This document shows, piece by piece, positions 1-9,078 of a DNA stretch of 64,000 bases. The translations under genes were made by a program, and so were the position numbers. The stretch covers positions 248,001 through 312,000 of the forward strand of contig NZ_JBEPTK010000004.1 of NCBI RefSeq assembly GCF_040549485.1. Direction: 5' to 3'. The notes beneath the pieces are model-generated. The model did not search any database. It had not been told where the DNA came from and worked only from the letters and a program-made list of their open reading frames with translations. Each line of letters starts with the position of its first letter. Position 1 is the first letter of the stretch. The stretch is from Constrictibacter sp. MBR-5 (GTDB taxonomy: Bacteria; Pseudomonadota; Alphaproteobacteria; JAJUGE01).

Positions 1-1566
1 GATACCGAGATCGTCAGCCGCACCGTCGAAGGTCCGATCCACCGATACACCTATACCGATGCGCACCGGCGCGTGAAGCAGCTGGCCAACGCGCTCACCG
101 CGCTCGGCGTCAAGTCCGGCGACCGGGTCGGCACGCTCGCATGGAACACCTACCGTCACTACGAGATCTATTTCGCCGTGCCCGGCATGGGCGCCGTCTG
201 TCACACGATCAATCCCCGCCTCTTCCCGGATCAGCTGGAATACATCGTCAACCACGCCTCCGACCGCTTCCTGTTCGTCGACCTCAACCTGCTGCCGATC
301 GCCGAGAAGTTCGCCCCCGCCGCGCCGAAGCTCGAGGGCGTCGTGGTGATGACCGACCGCGCCCACATGCCGAAGAGCGACGTGATCGGGAACCTCATCT
401 GCTACGAGGACCTGATCGACGGCCATTCCGACATCTACGAATGGCCCGTGTTCGACGAGCACAACGCCTCGTCCCTCTGCTACACCTCGGGTACCACCGG
501 CAATCCGAAGGGCGTGCTGTTCTCGCACCGCGCCAACGTCATCCACTCCTTCGCCGCGTCGATGCCGGACGCGATGAACATCTCGGCGCGCGACGTCGTC
601 ATGCCGATCGTGCCGATGTTCCACGTCAACGCCTGGGGTATTCCCTATGTGACGACGATGACCGGCGCGAAGCAGGTGCTGCCCGGCCCGAAGATGGACG
701 GCGCCAGCATCCACGAACTGCTTGAGGGCGAGGGCGTCACCTTCACCGCCGCCGTCCCCACGATCTGGCTGCTTCTGCTCGCCTTCATGCGCGAGCAGAA
801 AAAGGGCCTGTCGACGCTGAAGAGCGTCATCATCGGCGGCTCCGCCTGCCCGCGCTCGATGATGGAGGCGTTCGGCGAGGAATACGGCGCCACGGTCCGC
901 CACGCCTGGGGCATGACCGAGATGTCGCCGCTGGGCACGATCAACACGCCGCTCGGCAAGCATGCCGGCCTGTCGAAGAAGGAGATGTACGACCTCGCGG
1001 AGGGCCAGGGCCGGCCGCTCTACGGCGTCGAGATGAAGATCGTCGACGACGCGGGCAAGGAACTGCCGCGCGACGGCAAGGCGTTCGGCGAACTCCTCGT
1101 GCGCGGTCCCTGGGTCTCCAGCGCCTATTTCGAGGTGGATCATTCGCCGGCGCACGAACGCGAGCCGGGCTGGTTCGCCACCGGCGACGTCTGCACGCTC
1201 GACCAGAACGGCTTCATGCGGATCACCGACCGCTCCAAGGACGTGATCAAGTCGGGCGGCGAGTGGATCAGCTCCATCGACCTGGAGAACATCGCCGTCG
1301 GCCATCCCGAGGTCGCCGAGGCCGCGGTCATCGGCGTACACCACCCCAAATGGGACGAGCGGCCCCTGCTCCTGATCGTGCGCCGCCCGGGCAGCAGCCT
1401 CAGAAAAGACGAAATGCTGCGCTTCTACGACGGTAAGATCGCCAGTTGGTGGCTGCCCGACGACGTCGTGTTCGTCGACGAACTGCCGCACACGGCGACG
1501 GGCAAGCTGCTCAAGACGAAGCTGCGCGACGATTTCCACGACTACGTGCTGCCCACGGCCGGGTAG
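1..1566 (+). CDS. Long-chain fatty-acid-CoA ligase family protein, 5' truncated by window edge
   Basis: The frame is open from base 1, so the N-terminus lies outside the window; 521 residues are visible. It belongs to the ANL (AMP-binding) superfamily, which activates a carboxylic acid with ATP to an acyl-adenylate and transfers it to CoA. The P-loop-like A3 motif [12 protein letters not shown] lies near visible residue 161, a WGMTEMSP motif near 302, GWFATGDV near 389 and the C-terminal catalytic-lysine region [12 protein letters not shown] near 498. The N-terminal segment [11 protein letters not shown] resembles medium/long-chain fatty-acyl-CoA ligases of the AlkK type. The GTG at position 73 is an internal codon, not a start, because family homology runs upstream of it. 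The exact acyl substrate cannot be read from sequence. Confidence 0.93.
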   Translation, partial: DTEIVSRTVEGPIHRYTYTDAHRRVKQLANALTALGVKSGDRVGTLAWNTYRHYEIYFAVPGMGAVCHTINPRLFPDQLEYIVNHASDRFLFVDLNLLPIAEKFAPAAPKLEGVVVMTDRAHMPKSDVIGNLICYEDLIDGHSDIYEWPVFDEHNASSLCYTSGTTGNPKGVLFSHRANVIHSFAASMPDAMNISARDVVMPIVPMFHVNAWGIPYVTTMTGAKQVLPGPKMDGASIHELLEGEGVTFTAAVPTIWLLLLAFMREQKKGLSTLKSVIIGGSACPRSMMEAFGEEYGATVRHAWGMTEMSPLGTINTPLGKHAGLSKKEMYDLAEGQGRPLYGVEMKIVDDAGKELPRDGKAFGELLVRGPWVSSAYFEVDHSPAHEREPGWFATGDVCTLDQNGFMRITDRSKDVIKSGGEWISSIDLENIAVGHPEVAEAAVIGVHHPKWDERPLLLIVRRPGSSLRKDEMLRFYDGKIASWWLPDDVVFVDELPHTATGKLLKTKLRDDFHDYVLPTAG

Positions 1567-1593
1567 CCGTCCGACGCATTCAGCAGAGGCGTG

Positions 1594-2469
1594 ATGAAGG
1601 CAGGCTGGCTCTTTTCCCTCGTGGCCCTCGCGGCCTTCGTCCCCCCGCTCGGCGGACCTGCCCGGGCCGCCGACGCCGCCTTCGAGGTGACCGGCGACCG
1701 GCAGGAGAATTTCCGCGCCGCGGTGACCCTCGGGAATCCCGAGGATCGGAAGGTCGGCGACTGGACGCTGGAGATGCGGCTCGACCGCACCGTCGTCCAG
1801 GCGTTCGGCGCCGAGGCCGAGCAGGTCGAGAAGGGCCTGTGGCGCTTCCGGCCGGTCGACTGGACGAAGGAGATCCCGGCGAAGGGCGAAGTCCGCTTCA
1901 CCTTCATCGGCCGCCCCGGCGGCCTCGGCACGGCCCAGCCGGACATGAAGCTCGACGTGACCTACGTCGCCGACACGCCGGTCGCCCAGACGCCCGCGCC
2001 ATCTGCGCCCCCGCCCGCTCCCGCCCCCGCGCAGGGTCCCGCCCCCTCGCCCGCTCCCGCCCCGTCTGCGGCGGGCGCCGCCGCCCCGGCGCAGCCGGAG
2101 AAGGCGGCCGGCCCGGCCGCGCAGCCGGGGAAGACCGCCGCCCCGACGCCCGCCGACGGCACCGCCGTCGCGCACACGCTGGGGTTCAAGCTGAAGGACT
2201 CGTGGCCCGACGGCTTCGTCGGCGAGGTCGCCGTCGTCAACGGCTCCGACAAGACCCTGCGGCCCTGGCGCTTCGAGTTCGCCCTGGACGGCAAGATCGA
2301 CCAGGCCTGGGGCGCAGTGGTGAAGCCCGCCGGCGCCGGCCGCTGGGTCGCGGTTCCCGAGGCGTACAACAAGGAACTCGAACCCGGCGCCTTCGCCACC
2401 TTCGGCTTCAAGGCCACCACCCCCTTCAAGAGCCGCCCGAGCGCCACCGCCCTGAAGCAGGGAGGCTGA
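1594..2469 (+). CDS. Secreted protein with two CBM2-like (cellulose-binding-type) domains
   Basis: A 291-residue protein starting at the ATG (an in-frame GTG lies one codon upstream; AGAGG at 1585 suits the ATG). Residues 1-26 form a Sec signal peptide ending in an AxA-type site. Two beta-rich domains (about 30-126 and 196-291) are joined by a Pro/Ala linker of about 65 residues. Each has the type-2 carbohydrate-binding layout: a GF/NF-x-A/E-x-V-x-x-x-N strand, a central W-x-L or W-x-F-x-F, a conserved Trp (LWRF; QAWGA, RWVAV) and a closing P-x-G-x-x-x-F-x-F strand. CBM2 modules bind crystalline polysaccharide, but no catalytic domain is attached. It sits alone between the CoA ligase and fhs. 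The CBM2 reading is my inference from spacing and aromatic residues; a plain Ig-like fold is the alternative. Confidence 0.6.
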   Translation: MKAGWLFSLVALAAFVPPLGGPARAADAAFEVTGDRQENFRAAVTLGNPEDRKVGDWTLEMRLDRTVVQAFGAEAEQVEKGLWRFRPVDWTKEIPAKGEVRFTFIGRPGGLGTAQPDMKLDVTYVADTPVAQTPAPSAPPPAPAPAQGPAPSPAPAPSAAGAAAPAQPEKAAGPAAQPGKTAAPTPADGTAVAHTLGFKLKDSWPDGFVGEVAVVNGSDKTLRPWRFEFALDGKIDQAWGAVVKPAGAGRWVAVPEAYNKELEPGAFATFGFKATTPFKSRPSATALKQGG

Positions 2470-2543
2470 CCACCCTCCAATCCCTCCGTGCGCGGCGCGG
2501 CCTGTCGGGTTAGAATCCCGCGTTGGCCAACGAAGGGACCGCC

Positions 2544-4211
2544 ATGACCGACATCGAGATCGCCCGAGCCGCGAAGCTCCTGCCCGTCTCGGAGATCGGG
2601 CGGCGCCTGGGGATACCGGCGGACGGGATCCTGCCCTACGGCCATACCAAGGCGAAGATCTCGGGCGATTTCCTCACCGGCCTTACCGACCGGCCGGACG
2701 GCCGGCTGATCCTGGTGACGGCGATGACGCCGACGCCCGCCGGCGAGGGCAAGACGACGACCACCGTCGGCCTGGGCGACGGGCTGAACCGCATCGGCCG
2801 CAAGACGATGATCTGCCTGCGCGAGCCCAGCCTGGGCCCCTGCTTCGGCATGAAGGGCGGTGCCGCCGGCGGCGGCTACGCCCAGGTCGTGCCGATGGAG
2901 GACATCAACCTCCACTTTACCGGCGACTTCCACGCCATCACCTCGGCGCACAACCTGCTGGCGGCGATGCTCGACAACCACGTCCACTGGGGCAACGCGC
3001 TCGGCATCGACACGCGCCGCGTCTCCTGGAAGCGGGTCGTGGACATGAACGACCGCGCCCTGCGCAGCATCGTCGCCGGGCTGGGCGGCCCCGCCAACGG
3101 CTTCGCGCGCGAGGACGGCTTCGACATCACGGTCGCATCCGAGGTCATGGCGATCCTCTGCCTCGCGACCGACCTGGACGACCTGCGCCGGCGCCTGGCC
3201 GAGATCGTCGTGGCACGCACCCGCGACGGCGCCCCGGTGACGGCCCGCGACCTCAAGGCCGACGGCGCCATGGCGGTGCTGCTGCGCGACGCGGTCCTGC
3301 CCAACCTGGTGCAGACGCTGGAGAACAATCCTGCCTTCGTGCACGGCGGGCCCTTCGCCAACATCGCGCACGGCTGCAACTCCGTCTCGGCGACGCGCGC
3401 CGCCCTCAAGCTCGCCGACTATGTGGTGACCGAGGCGGGCTTCGGCGCCGACCTGGGCGCCGAGAAGTTCTTCGACATCAAGTGCCGCAAGGCGGGTCTC
3501 TCGCCGGCCGCGGCCGTCGTCGTCGCCACCGTGCGCGCGCTGAAGTTCCACGGCGGCGTGGCGCGCGAAGCGCTGTCGCTGCCGGATCGCGGCGCGGTCG
3601 AGGCCGGTCTCGCCAACCTGGGCCGGCATCTCGACAACGTCGCGCGCTTCGGCGTACCCGCCGTCGTCGCGATCAACGCCTTCACCAGCGACGCGCCGGC
3701 CGAGTTCGAGGCGATCGAAACCTTCTGCAAGGCGCGCGGCGTGCCGGTCTCGATCTGTACCCATTGGGCCGAGGGCGGTGCCGGCACTACCCACCTCGCT
3801 GGGCTGGTGGCGGAGGCGGCGGAGTCTGGCCGTGCCCGCTTCGCCCCCATCTATCCCGACGCGATGCCGCTCATCGAGAAGATCCGCACCGTCGCCCGCG
3901 AGATCTACGGTGCGGCCGATGTCGACGCGCCGCCGCGCGTCCTCGACCAGCTGCGCCGCTTCGAGGCCGACGGCCACGGCCACGTGCCGGTCTGCATGGC
4001 CAAGACCCAGTACAGCTTCTCGACGAACCCCGCGCTGAAGGGCGCGCCGACGGGTCACATCGTCGAGGTTCGCGAAGTCCGGCTCGCCGCGGGTGCCGGC
4101 TTCGTCGTGGCGGTCTGCGGCGACCTGATGACCATGCCGGGCCTGCCGCGCGTGCCGGCCGCGGAATCGATCGGATTGGACGAAACCGGAAACGTGGTCG
4201 GACTGTTCTAG
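2544..4211 (+). CDS. fhs: Formate-tetrahydrofolate ligase
   Basis: FTHFS condenses formate with tetrahydrofolate using ATP to give 10-formyl-THF in the cytosolic one-carbon pool. The protein is 555 aa, the usual family length. The P-loop [17 protein letters not shown] is near residue 63 and the conserved [19 protein letters not shown] and HFTGDFHAI segments follow. Starting at ATG 2544 gives a good AAGGGA ribosome site at 2532; a TTG at 2523 in the same frame has none. A perfect 7-bp stem-loop lies just after the stop. It appears monocistronic. Nothing here points to an acetogenic pathway, so a general role in purine and one-carbon supply is likely. Confidence 0.97.
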   Translation: MTDIEIARAAKLLPVSEIGRRLGIPADGILPYGHTKAKISGDFLTGLTDRPDGRLILVTAMTPTPAGEGKTTTTVGLGDGLNRIGRKTMICLREPSLGPCFGMKGGAAGGGYAQVVPMEDINLHFTGDFHAITSAHNLLAAMLDNHVHWGNALGIDTRRVSWKRVVDMNDRALRSIVAGLGGPANGFAREDGFDITVASEVMAILCLATDLDDLRRRLAEIVVARTRDGAPVTARDLKADGAMAVLLRDAVLPNLVQTLENNPAFVHGGPFANIAHGCNSVSATRAALKLADYVVTEAGFGADLGAEKFFDIKCRKAGLSPAAAVVVATVRALKFHGGVAREALSLPDRGAVEAGLANLGRHLDNVARFGVPAVVAINAFTSDAPAEFEAIETFCKARGVPVSICTHWAEGGAGTTHLAGLVAEAAESGRARFAPIYPDAMPLIEKIRTVAREIYGAADVDAPPRVLDQLRRFEADGHGHVPVCMAKTQYSFSTNPALKGAPTGHIVEVREVRLAAGAGFVVAVCGDLMTMPGLPRVPAAESIGLDETGNVVGLF

Positions 4212-4218
4212 TCCGGCA

Positions 4219-4237
4219 CCGCCGAATTTCTCGGCGG
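4219..4237 (+). terminator. Stem-loop after fhs
   Basis: CCGCCGA, a 5-nt loop ATTTC, then TCGGCGG form a perfect 7-bp hairpin 8 nt after the fhs stop codon. There is no T-run, so it may be a weak terminator or a 3'-end stabiliser. Confidence 0.45.
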
Positions 4238-4322
4238 GTCCCTTCCGGAAACACCCGATGCTCCTGAGCGGCTTGGTCGAAGACGAAGGCCCGACGTCCG
4301 TGCGCGCGCCGTGGAGGCGCTC

Positions 4323-6137
4323 ATGATCCTCGATCTCTCGCAGACGACCCAGGCCTATCTGGTGATGGGCCTCGTCGCGCTGGTGTTCATGTCGTTCGTG
4401 CGCGAGCGGCCCCGCCCCGACATCGTCGCCATGGGCGCCGTCGCCGCGCTCCTGGCGGTCGGCATCCTCAGCGCCGAGGAGGCGACGTCCGTCTTCAGCA
4501 ACAGTGGCCCGCTCGCTGTCGGCGCGATGTTCGTCCTCAGCACGGCGCTGGAGCGCACCGGCTGCGTCGACCTGACGGGCGGGCTGGTGAAGCGGCTCGC
4601 GGGACGCTCCCACACGCAGGCGATCGTGGCGCTGATGCTCTGCGTCATGACGCTGTCGGCCTTCATCAACAATACGCCTGTCGTCGTCGCCCTGACGCCG
4701 GTGGCGATCATGCTGGCGCGCGAGATGGGCATCGCGCCGTCGCGCCTGCTGATGCCGCTGTCCTTCTCCAGCATCTTCGGCGGCACCACGACGCTGGTCG
4801 GCACCTCGACCAACCTCCTGGTCAGCGGGTCGGCGCAGGCGAACGGCCTGGCGCCGATCGGCATGTTCGAGATCACGGCGGCCGGCGCGATCATGGCCGC
4901 CGTCGGCATCGTCTATCTCGCCCTGGCCGGGCGCTGGCTGCTGCCGGACCGCCGCACGCTGGGCGACGTCATGGGCGATCCATCGGGCCGCAGCTTCCTC
5001 GCCGAGCTGCGCGTCCCGGAGACGTCCCCTTTCATCGGCAAGCGCCTGACTGAGGCCGGCCTCACCTCCGAACGCGGCAGCGAGGTGATCGACCTGCTGC
5101 GCGGCGAGGTCTCCTACCGCTACGCCCTCGACAGCGTCGTGCTCGAGGCGGGCGATCGCCTCGTCGTCCGCTCGAACGCCGGTGACGTGATGGGGCTGCG
5201 CGAATCCGGCGCGCTGGCGCCCGACACCAAGGCGCCCGAAGCCAAGGCGACCGAGTCGGAACCCGTCACCACGCGCCAGACCCTGCTGATGGAAGGCATC
5301 GTCGGGCCGCGCTCGCGGCTCGCCGGCTACCGTATCGGCGACCTGAACTTCCGCCGCCTGTACGGCGTCTACATCATCGCCGTCCACCGCCGCGGCGCCG
5401 ACCTGCGGTCGAACTTCGATCAGGTCAGGCTGGAGTTCGGCGATACGCTGCTGCTGGAGGGACCGGCGGAAGGCCTGCGCCGGCTCTTCGAACGGCGGGT
5501 GCTGGTCAACCTCAGCGAGCCGGCGGAGCGGCCGCTGCGCCGCTCGAAGGCGCCGATCGCCCTCGCCGCCGTCGCCGCGGTGATGACCGTGTCGGCGCTG
5601 GAGATCATGCCGATCGAGGCCGCGGCGATCGTCGCCGCCGTCGTGGTCGTCATCACCGGCTGCCTCACCGCGGACGAGGCCTACGCCTCGATCCACTGGA
5701 ACATCCTGTTCCTGATCTTCGGCATGATCGCCGTCGGCCTGGCGATGGAGAAGACGGGCGCCGCCGGCATGATCGTGGCGGCCACCCTGCCCTATCTCAA
5801 GCCGCTCGGCCCGCTCATCGTGCTGGCGGGCATCTACCTGATCACCTCGACCTTGACCGAGATGGTTTCCAACAACGCGACCGCCATCCTGCTGACGCCG
5901 ATCTCGATCGCCGTGGCGAACGAGTTGGGCGTCGATCCGCGGCCCTTCGTGATGGCCGTGCTGTTCGCCGCCAGCGCCAGCTTCGCGACGCCGATCGGCT
6001 ACCAGACCAACACCTTCGTCTACAGCGCCGGCGGCTACCGCTTCTCGGACTTCCTCAAGGTCGGCCTGCCGCTGAACGTGCTGATGTGGGGCGTCGCCGT
6101 CGCGATCATTCCGTTCTTCTGGCCGTTCGAGGGCTGA
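4323..6137 (+). CDS. SLC13/DASS-family permease with two RCK_C (TrkA-C) domains
   Basis: A 604-residue inner-membrane transporter of the divalent anion:Na+ symporter / ArsB-NhaD superfamily, which moves sulfate, dicarboxylates or related anions. Hydrophobic segments flank a soluble centre (about residues 215-395) holding two RCK_C-like modules (one around LRGEVSYRYALDSVVLEAGD, one around YIIAVHRRGADLRSN). SNT/NNT substrate loops are visible: INNTPVVV near residue 115 and SNNATAILLTPISIA near 518. ATG 4323 has GGAGG five bases upstream; the GTG at 4311 overlaps that site and is unlikely. Family members with this layout include putative sulfate transporters; the substrate is not determined here. 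Confidence 0.9.
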   Translation: MILDLSQTTQAYLVMGLVALVFMSFVRERPRPDIVAMGAVAALLAVGILSAEEATSVFSNSGPLAVGAMFVLSTALERTGCVDLTGGLVKRLAGRSHTQAIVALMLCVMTLSAFINNTPVVVALTPVAIMLAREMGIAPSRLLMPLSFSSIFGGTTTLVGTSTNLLVSGSAQANGLAPIGMFEITAAGAIMAAVGIVYLALAGRWLLPDRRTLGDVMGDPSGRSFLAELRVPETSPFIGKRLTEAGLTSERGSEVIDLLRGEVSYRYALDSVVLEAGDRLVVRSNAGDVMGLRESGALAPDTKAPEAKATESEPVTTRQTLLMEGIVGPRSRLAGYRIGDLNFRRLYGVYIIAVHRRGADLRSNFDQVRLEFGDTLLLEGPAEGLRRLFERRVLVNLSEPAERPLRRSKAPIALAAVAAVMTVSALEIMPIEAAAIVAAVVVVITGCLTADEAYASIHWNILFLIFGMIAVGLAMEKTGAAGMIVAATLPYLKPLGPLIVLAGIYLITSTLTEMVSNNATAILLTPISIAVANELGVDPRPFVMAVLFAASASFATPIGYQTNTFVYSAGGYRFSDFLKVGLPLNVLMWGVAVAIIPFFWPFEG

Positions 6138-6187
6138 GCGGCGACCCGCCGCTCTATGATCCAAGGCTGAGCGGCGACCCGCCGCTC
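6132..6187 (+). repeat. Two tandem copies of a 23-bp hairpin element
   Basis: The 23-mer GGCTGAGCGGCGACCCGCCGCTC occurs at 6132-6154 and 6165-6187. Each copy folds into a 7-bp stem, GAGCGGC/GCCGCTC, with a GACCC loop, and the first covers the permease stop codon. It lies between convergent genes and probably acts as a bidirectional transcription end. Confidence 0.7.
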
Positions 6188-6215
6188 GGTGGTCCAGAGC
6201 CGGGCGGCGACCGGC

Positions 6216-6476
6216 TCACTGGCCGTCGAGCCAGCCCCAGCGGCTCGCGACGATCAGGAAGATGCCGATCACCCCGGACGCACCGGCAATGGCCGTGACG
6301 ATCCTGTCCGGCAGCACGATCCAGTGCGGCTCCTCGTATCGGCTGTGGCCCGCGCCCTTCGCCGCGGCACGATCCGCCGACCGCTCGATCTCGCGCAGCC
6401 ACCAGCGGCGGCGGACATAGCCCCAGCCGCCCCAGGCCAGCACCATCAGCAATCCGATCCAGAACCACATGCTCAT
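6216..6476 (-). CDS. Small two-helix membrane protein, unknown function
   Basis: An 86-residue protein with two hydrophobic segments, residues about 4-20 (WFWIGLLMVLAWGGWGY) and 59-80 (RIVTAIAGASGVIGIFLIVA), joined by a basic, Arg-rich loop. ATG 6476 and ATG 6470 are both possible starts. It is transcribed away from the phosphoesterase gene across three partial copies of a 24-bp tandem repeat, and converges on the permease. I recognise no family. Confidence 0.6.
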   Translation of the reverse strand: MSMWFWIGLLMVLAWGGWGYVRRRWWLREIERSADRAAAKGAGHSRYEEPHWIVLPDRIVTAIAGASGVIGIFLIVASRWGWLDGQ

Positions 6477-6536
6477 GCCCTCTCAGACGCCATTCGGCGG
6501 GCCCTCTCAGACGCTATTCGGCGGGCCCTCTCAGAC
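6477..6536. repeat. 24-bp tandem direct repeat, about 2.5 copies
   Basis: The unit GCCCTCTCAGACGCCATTCG plus GCGG occurs at 6477-6500, again at 6501-6524 with one change (CCATT to CTATT), and as a 12-bp partial copy at 6525-6536. It fills the gap between two minus-strand genes. There are no spacers, so it is not a CRISPR array. Confidence 0.9.
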
Positions 6537-6537
6537 C

Positions 6538-7368
6538 TCACTCGACCGGGACGGGCTCGCCGCGCAGCTGGACCCATTGCCCGTCCGTCTTGCGGAAGCC
6601 CTCGCCCTCGCCGCTGACGAAGCGCGTTCCGTCCCACACGCGGCTCTGCAGGTGCAGCGTGTCGCCGTCGAGCGCAATCCAGTTGTAGGCGTTCGGTTCC
6701 GCGCGCAGCCGCGTGCTCGTCGCCGTCGAGGCCTGGGCGACCAGGATGGACCGCTTGATCACCGCATGGTGGGTGACGACGTCGCCGGTATAGGCGCGGT
6801 GCAGGTGGCCGGCGAGCAGCAGGTCGACGCCGACCTGCTCGAAGGTGCGCAGCGCCCGGCGCGCCCGCCGCACCAGTCCGGTCTCCGGCGCGTCGGGCGG
6901 CGGCAGGAACGGATGGTGCGTGCACACCACCTTGAACATGCTCGGCTCGTAGGGGCCCAGCAGCTCGGCCACCCGATCGATCTGGCGCGGCGAGATGCTG
7001 CCCTCCTTCCAGCGCAGGGCGCGCGCCGTGTTGACCCCCAGGACGATCATGTGCGGATCGGCATAGACCGGCCCCAGGTCCGAGGTGACGTAGCGGCTGT
7101 AACGCTCCCACGGCCGGGTCATGCGCGACACCGGCCGCCACACGGGCGGCAGGTCGTGGTTGCCCGGGATCACCAGGAAGGGCGACGGCAGGAGGTCCAG
7201 GAACTGCCGCGCCGCCGCGAACTGGCTGTGCTTGGCGCGCTGGGTCAGGTCGCCGGAGATGACGATCAGGTTCGGCGGTGCCGCGGAGAGGTCGTGCAGC
7301 AGCCCGTCGACGACCCGCGGGTCGATCCTGCCGAAATGCAGATCGGACAGATGGGCGATGATTCTCAT
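6538..7368 (-). CDS. Calcineurin-like metallophosphoesterase
   Basis: A 276-residue dinuclear-metal phosphoesterase. All the signature blocks are present in order: LSDLHFGRID near residue 8, SGDLTQRAK near 41, PGNHDLPP near 68, THHPFLPP near 150 and AGHLHRAY near 190. These supply the Asp, His and Asn metal ligands. The layout resembles the CpdA/Icc (cyclic-nucleotide phosphodiesterase-like) branch, but the true substrate is unknown. The open frame extends 59 codons further upstream, but the domain begins at once with MRIIAHLSDLHFG, so ATG 7368 is the likely start. It is divergent from the livG-like gene. Confidence 0.9.
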   Translation of the reverse strand: MRIIAHLSDLHFGRIDPRVVDGLLHDLSAAPPNLIVISGDLTQRAKHSQFAAARQFLDLLPSPFLVIPGNHDLPPVWRPVSRMTRPWERYSRYVTSDLGPVYADPHMIVLGVNTARALRWKEGSISPRQIDRVAELLGPYEPSMFKVVCTHHPFLPPPDAPETGLVRRARRALRTFEQVGVDLLLAGHLHRAYTGDVVTHHAVIKRSILVAQASTATSTRLRAEPNAYNWIALDGDTLHLQSRVWDGTRFVSGEGEGFRKTDGQWVQLRGEPVPVE

Positions 7369-7543
7369 CGTCTGGCGAACTCGGCTGCGGCGGTGGAAAA
7401 CGGCCCGTGGGGCCGTCTCGCGTACGACATAAATCCTGTAGCGCGCGAGCGTGGAGTCTCTACAATAATCTTCATCGCTTGTCGGCAGCGCTCGTCGGAA
7501 CAAGAGGCGCGCCGATACCTCCAGGGTGGAAACGGGAGCATGC

Positions 7544-8299
7544 ATGTCCGGGGACTACATCCTCGAGACGCAGGGTCTGACGAAGGAGTTCCGCGGCTTC
7601 ATCGCGGTGCGCGACGTCTCCCTGCAGGTCCGGCGTCACACGATACACGCGCTGATCGGCCCGAACGGGGCCGGCAAGACGACCGTCTTCAATCTTCTGA
7701 CGAAGTTCCTCACGCCCAGTGCGGGACGCATCGTCTATGACGGGCACGACATCACCAGCACGCGGCCGAGCGCCATCGCGCGCAGCGGCCTCGTCCGCTC
7801 GTTCCAGATCTCGGCGGTCTTCCCCCACCTGACGGTCCGGGAGAACGTCCGGGTGGCGCTGCAGCGCAAGCTGGGCACGTCCTTTCACTTCTGGCGCTCC
7901 GAGCGGAGCCTGGACGGACTGAACGGCAAGGCCGACGAGATCATCGAGGCCGTCGGACTGACCGGCTACGGCGACACCGCCGCGGTCGAACTGCCCTACG
8001 GCCGCAAGCGCGCCCTGGAGATCGCCACCACCATCGCGCTGGAGCCGCAAATGCTGCTCCTCGACGAGCCCATGGCCGGCCTCGCGCACGAGGATATCGG
8101 GCGCATCGCCGCCCTCATCAAGCGCGTCGCCCAGAACCGCACCGTACTGATGGTCGAACACAATATGAGCGTCGTCGCCGACCTCACGGACCGGATCACC
8201 GTGCTCCAGCGCGGCCAGATCCTGGCTGAAGGCCCCTATGCCGAAGTCTCGCGCGACCCGCGCGTCGTCGAAGCCTATGTCGGAACCGGCCATGCGTGA
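7544..8299 (+). CDS. livG: LIV-type ABC transporter ATP-binding protein (LivG-like)
   Basis: First ATPase of a hydrophobic amino acid/amide uptake (HAAT) transporter, 251 aa. Walker A GPNGAGKTTVFN is near residue 38, Walker B LLLDEPMAGLAHED near 167, and the H-loop sits in LMVEHNMSVV. The signature motif reads LPYGRKR instead of the usual LSYGQQR, common in this branch. ATG 7544 has ACGGGAG upstream. The gene overlaps the next ATPase gene by 8 bp and starts a six-gene block with two binding proteins and two permeases. Ligand cannot be assigned from the ATPase. Confidence 0.93.
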   Translation: MSGDYILETQGLTKEFRGFIAVRDVSLQVRRHTIHALIGPNGAGKTTVFNLLTKFLTPSAGRIVYDGHDITSTRPSAIARSGLVRSFQISAVFPHLTVRENVRVALQRKLGTSFHFWRSERSLDGLNGKADEIIEAVGLTGYGDTAAVELPYGRKRALEIATTIALEPQMLLLDEPMAGLAHEDIGRIAALIKRVAQNRTVLMVEHNMSVVADLTDRITVLQRGQILAEGPYAEVSRDPRVVEAYVGTGHA

Positions 8300-9008
8300 C
8301 GATGCCGGAAACGAGATCCTCAAGGTCGAGGACCTGCACGCCTTCTACGGCGAATCGCACATCCTCCACGGCGTGAACTTCGAGATCGGCCGCGGCGAGG
8401 TTGTCACCCTGCTGGGGCGCAACGGCGTCGGCAAAACGACGACGCTGCGCGCCATCATGGCGATGGTGTCGAAGCGCACCGGCTCGGTCCGCTTCGAAGG
8501 GCAGGAGCTGATCAAGCTCCGCTCCAACGACATCGCCAAGCTGGGCGTCGCCTACTGCCCCGAGGAGCGCGGCATCTTCGCCAGCCTGAACGTCGAGGAG
8601 AACCTGATCCTCCCGCCGGTGGTGCGCCCTGGCGGCATGTCGCTGGCGGAGATCTTCGAGCTCTTCCCCAACCTCAAGGAACGTCTGCGCAGCCAGGGGA
8701 CCAAGCTCTCCGGCGGCGAGCAGCAGATGCTGGCGATCGGGCGGATCCTGCGCACCGGCGCCACGCTGCTGCTGCTCGACGAGCCGACCGAGGGGCTCGC
8801 CCCGGTCATCGTCCAGAAGATCGGCGAGGCGATCCGCACGCTGAAGGCGCGCGGCTTCACGGTCCTGCTGGTCGAGCAGAATTTCCGCTTCGCCGCGACG
8901 GTCGCCGACCGGCACTACGTCATGGAGGACGGCCGCGTCATCGACAGCTTCCGCGCCGACGAACTCGAAGCCAACATCGAGAAACTGCACGATTACCTGG
9001 GCGTCTGA
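8292..9008 (+). CDS. livF: LIV-type ABC transporter ATP-binding protein (LivF-like)
   Basis: Second ATPase of the HAAT transporter, 238 aa. Walker A LGRNGVGKTTTLRA is near residue 40, the signature LSGGEQQMLAIGR near 139, and Walker B LLLLDEPTEGLAP near 158. It pairs with LivG on the cytoplasmic face. ATG 8292 overlaps the livG stop by 8 bp, which suggests translational coupling; longer in-frame starts inside livG are less likely. Confidence 0.93.
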   Translation: MRDDAGNEILKVEDLHAFYGESHILHGVNFEIGRGEVVTLLGRNGVGKTTTLRAIMAMVSKRTGSVRFEGQELIKLRSNDIAKLGVAYCPEERGIFASLNVEENLILPPVVRPGGMSLAEIFELFPNLKERLRSQGTKLSGGEQQMLAIGRILRTGATLLLLDEPTEGLAPVIVQKIGEAIRTLKARGFTVLLVEQNFRFAATVADRHYVMEDGRVIDSFRADELEANIEKLHDYLGV

Positions 9009-9078
9009 GGGCGCCCGGTACAAGAGCACGAGCCGGGCCAACCGGCTGGCTGAAGCACTGTAAATCAGGGGAACGGGT

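Noticed and set aside
1962-6164. 1400-codon open frame on the minus strand
   Set aside because: It is antisense to fhs and the permease, is made of His/Asp/Gly/Arg-rich residues typical of a GC-rich shadow frame, and shows no domain.
6477-6536. Possible CRISPR repeat
   Set aside because: The copies are directly adjacent with no spacers, and no cas gene is present.
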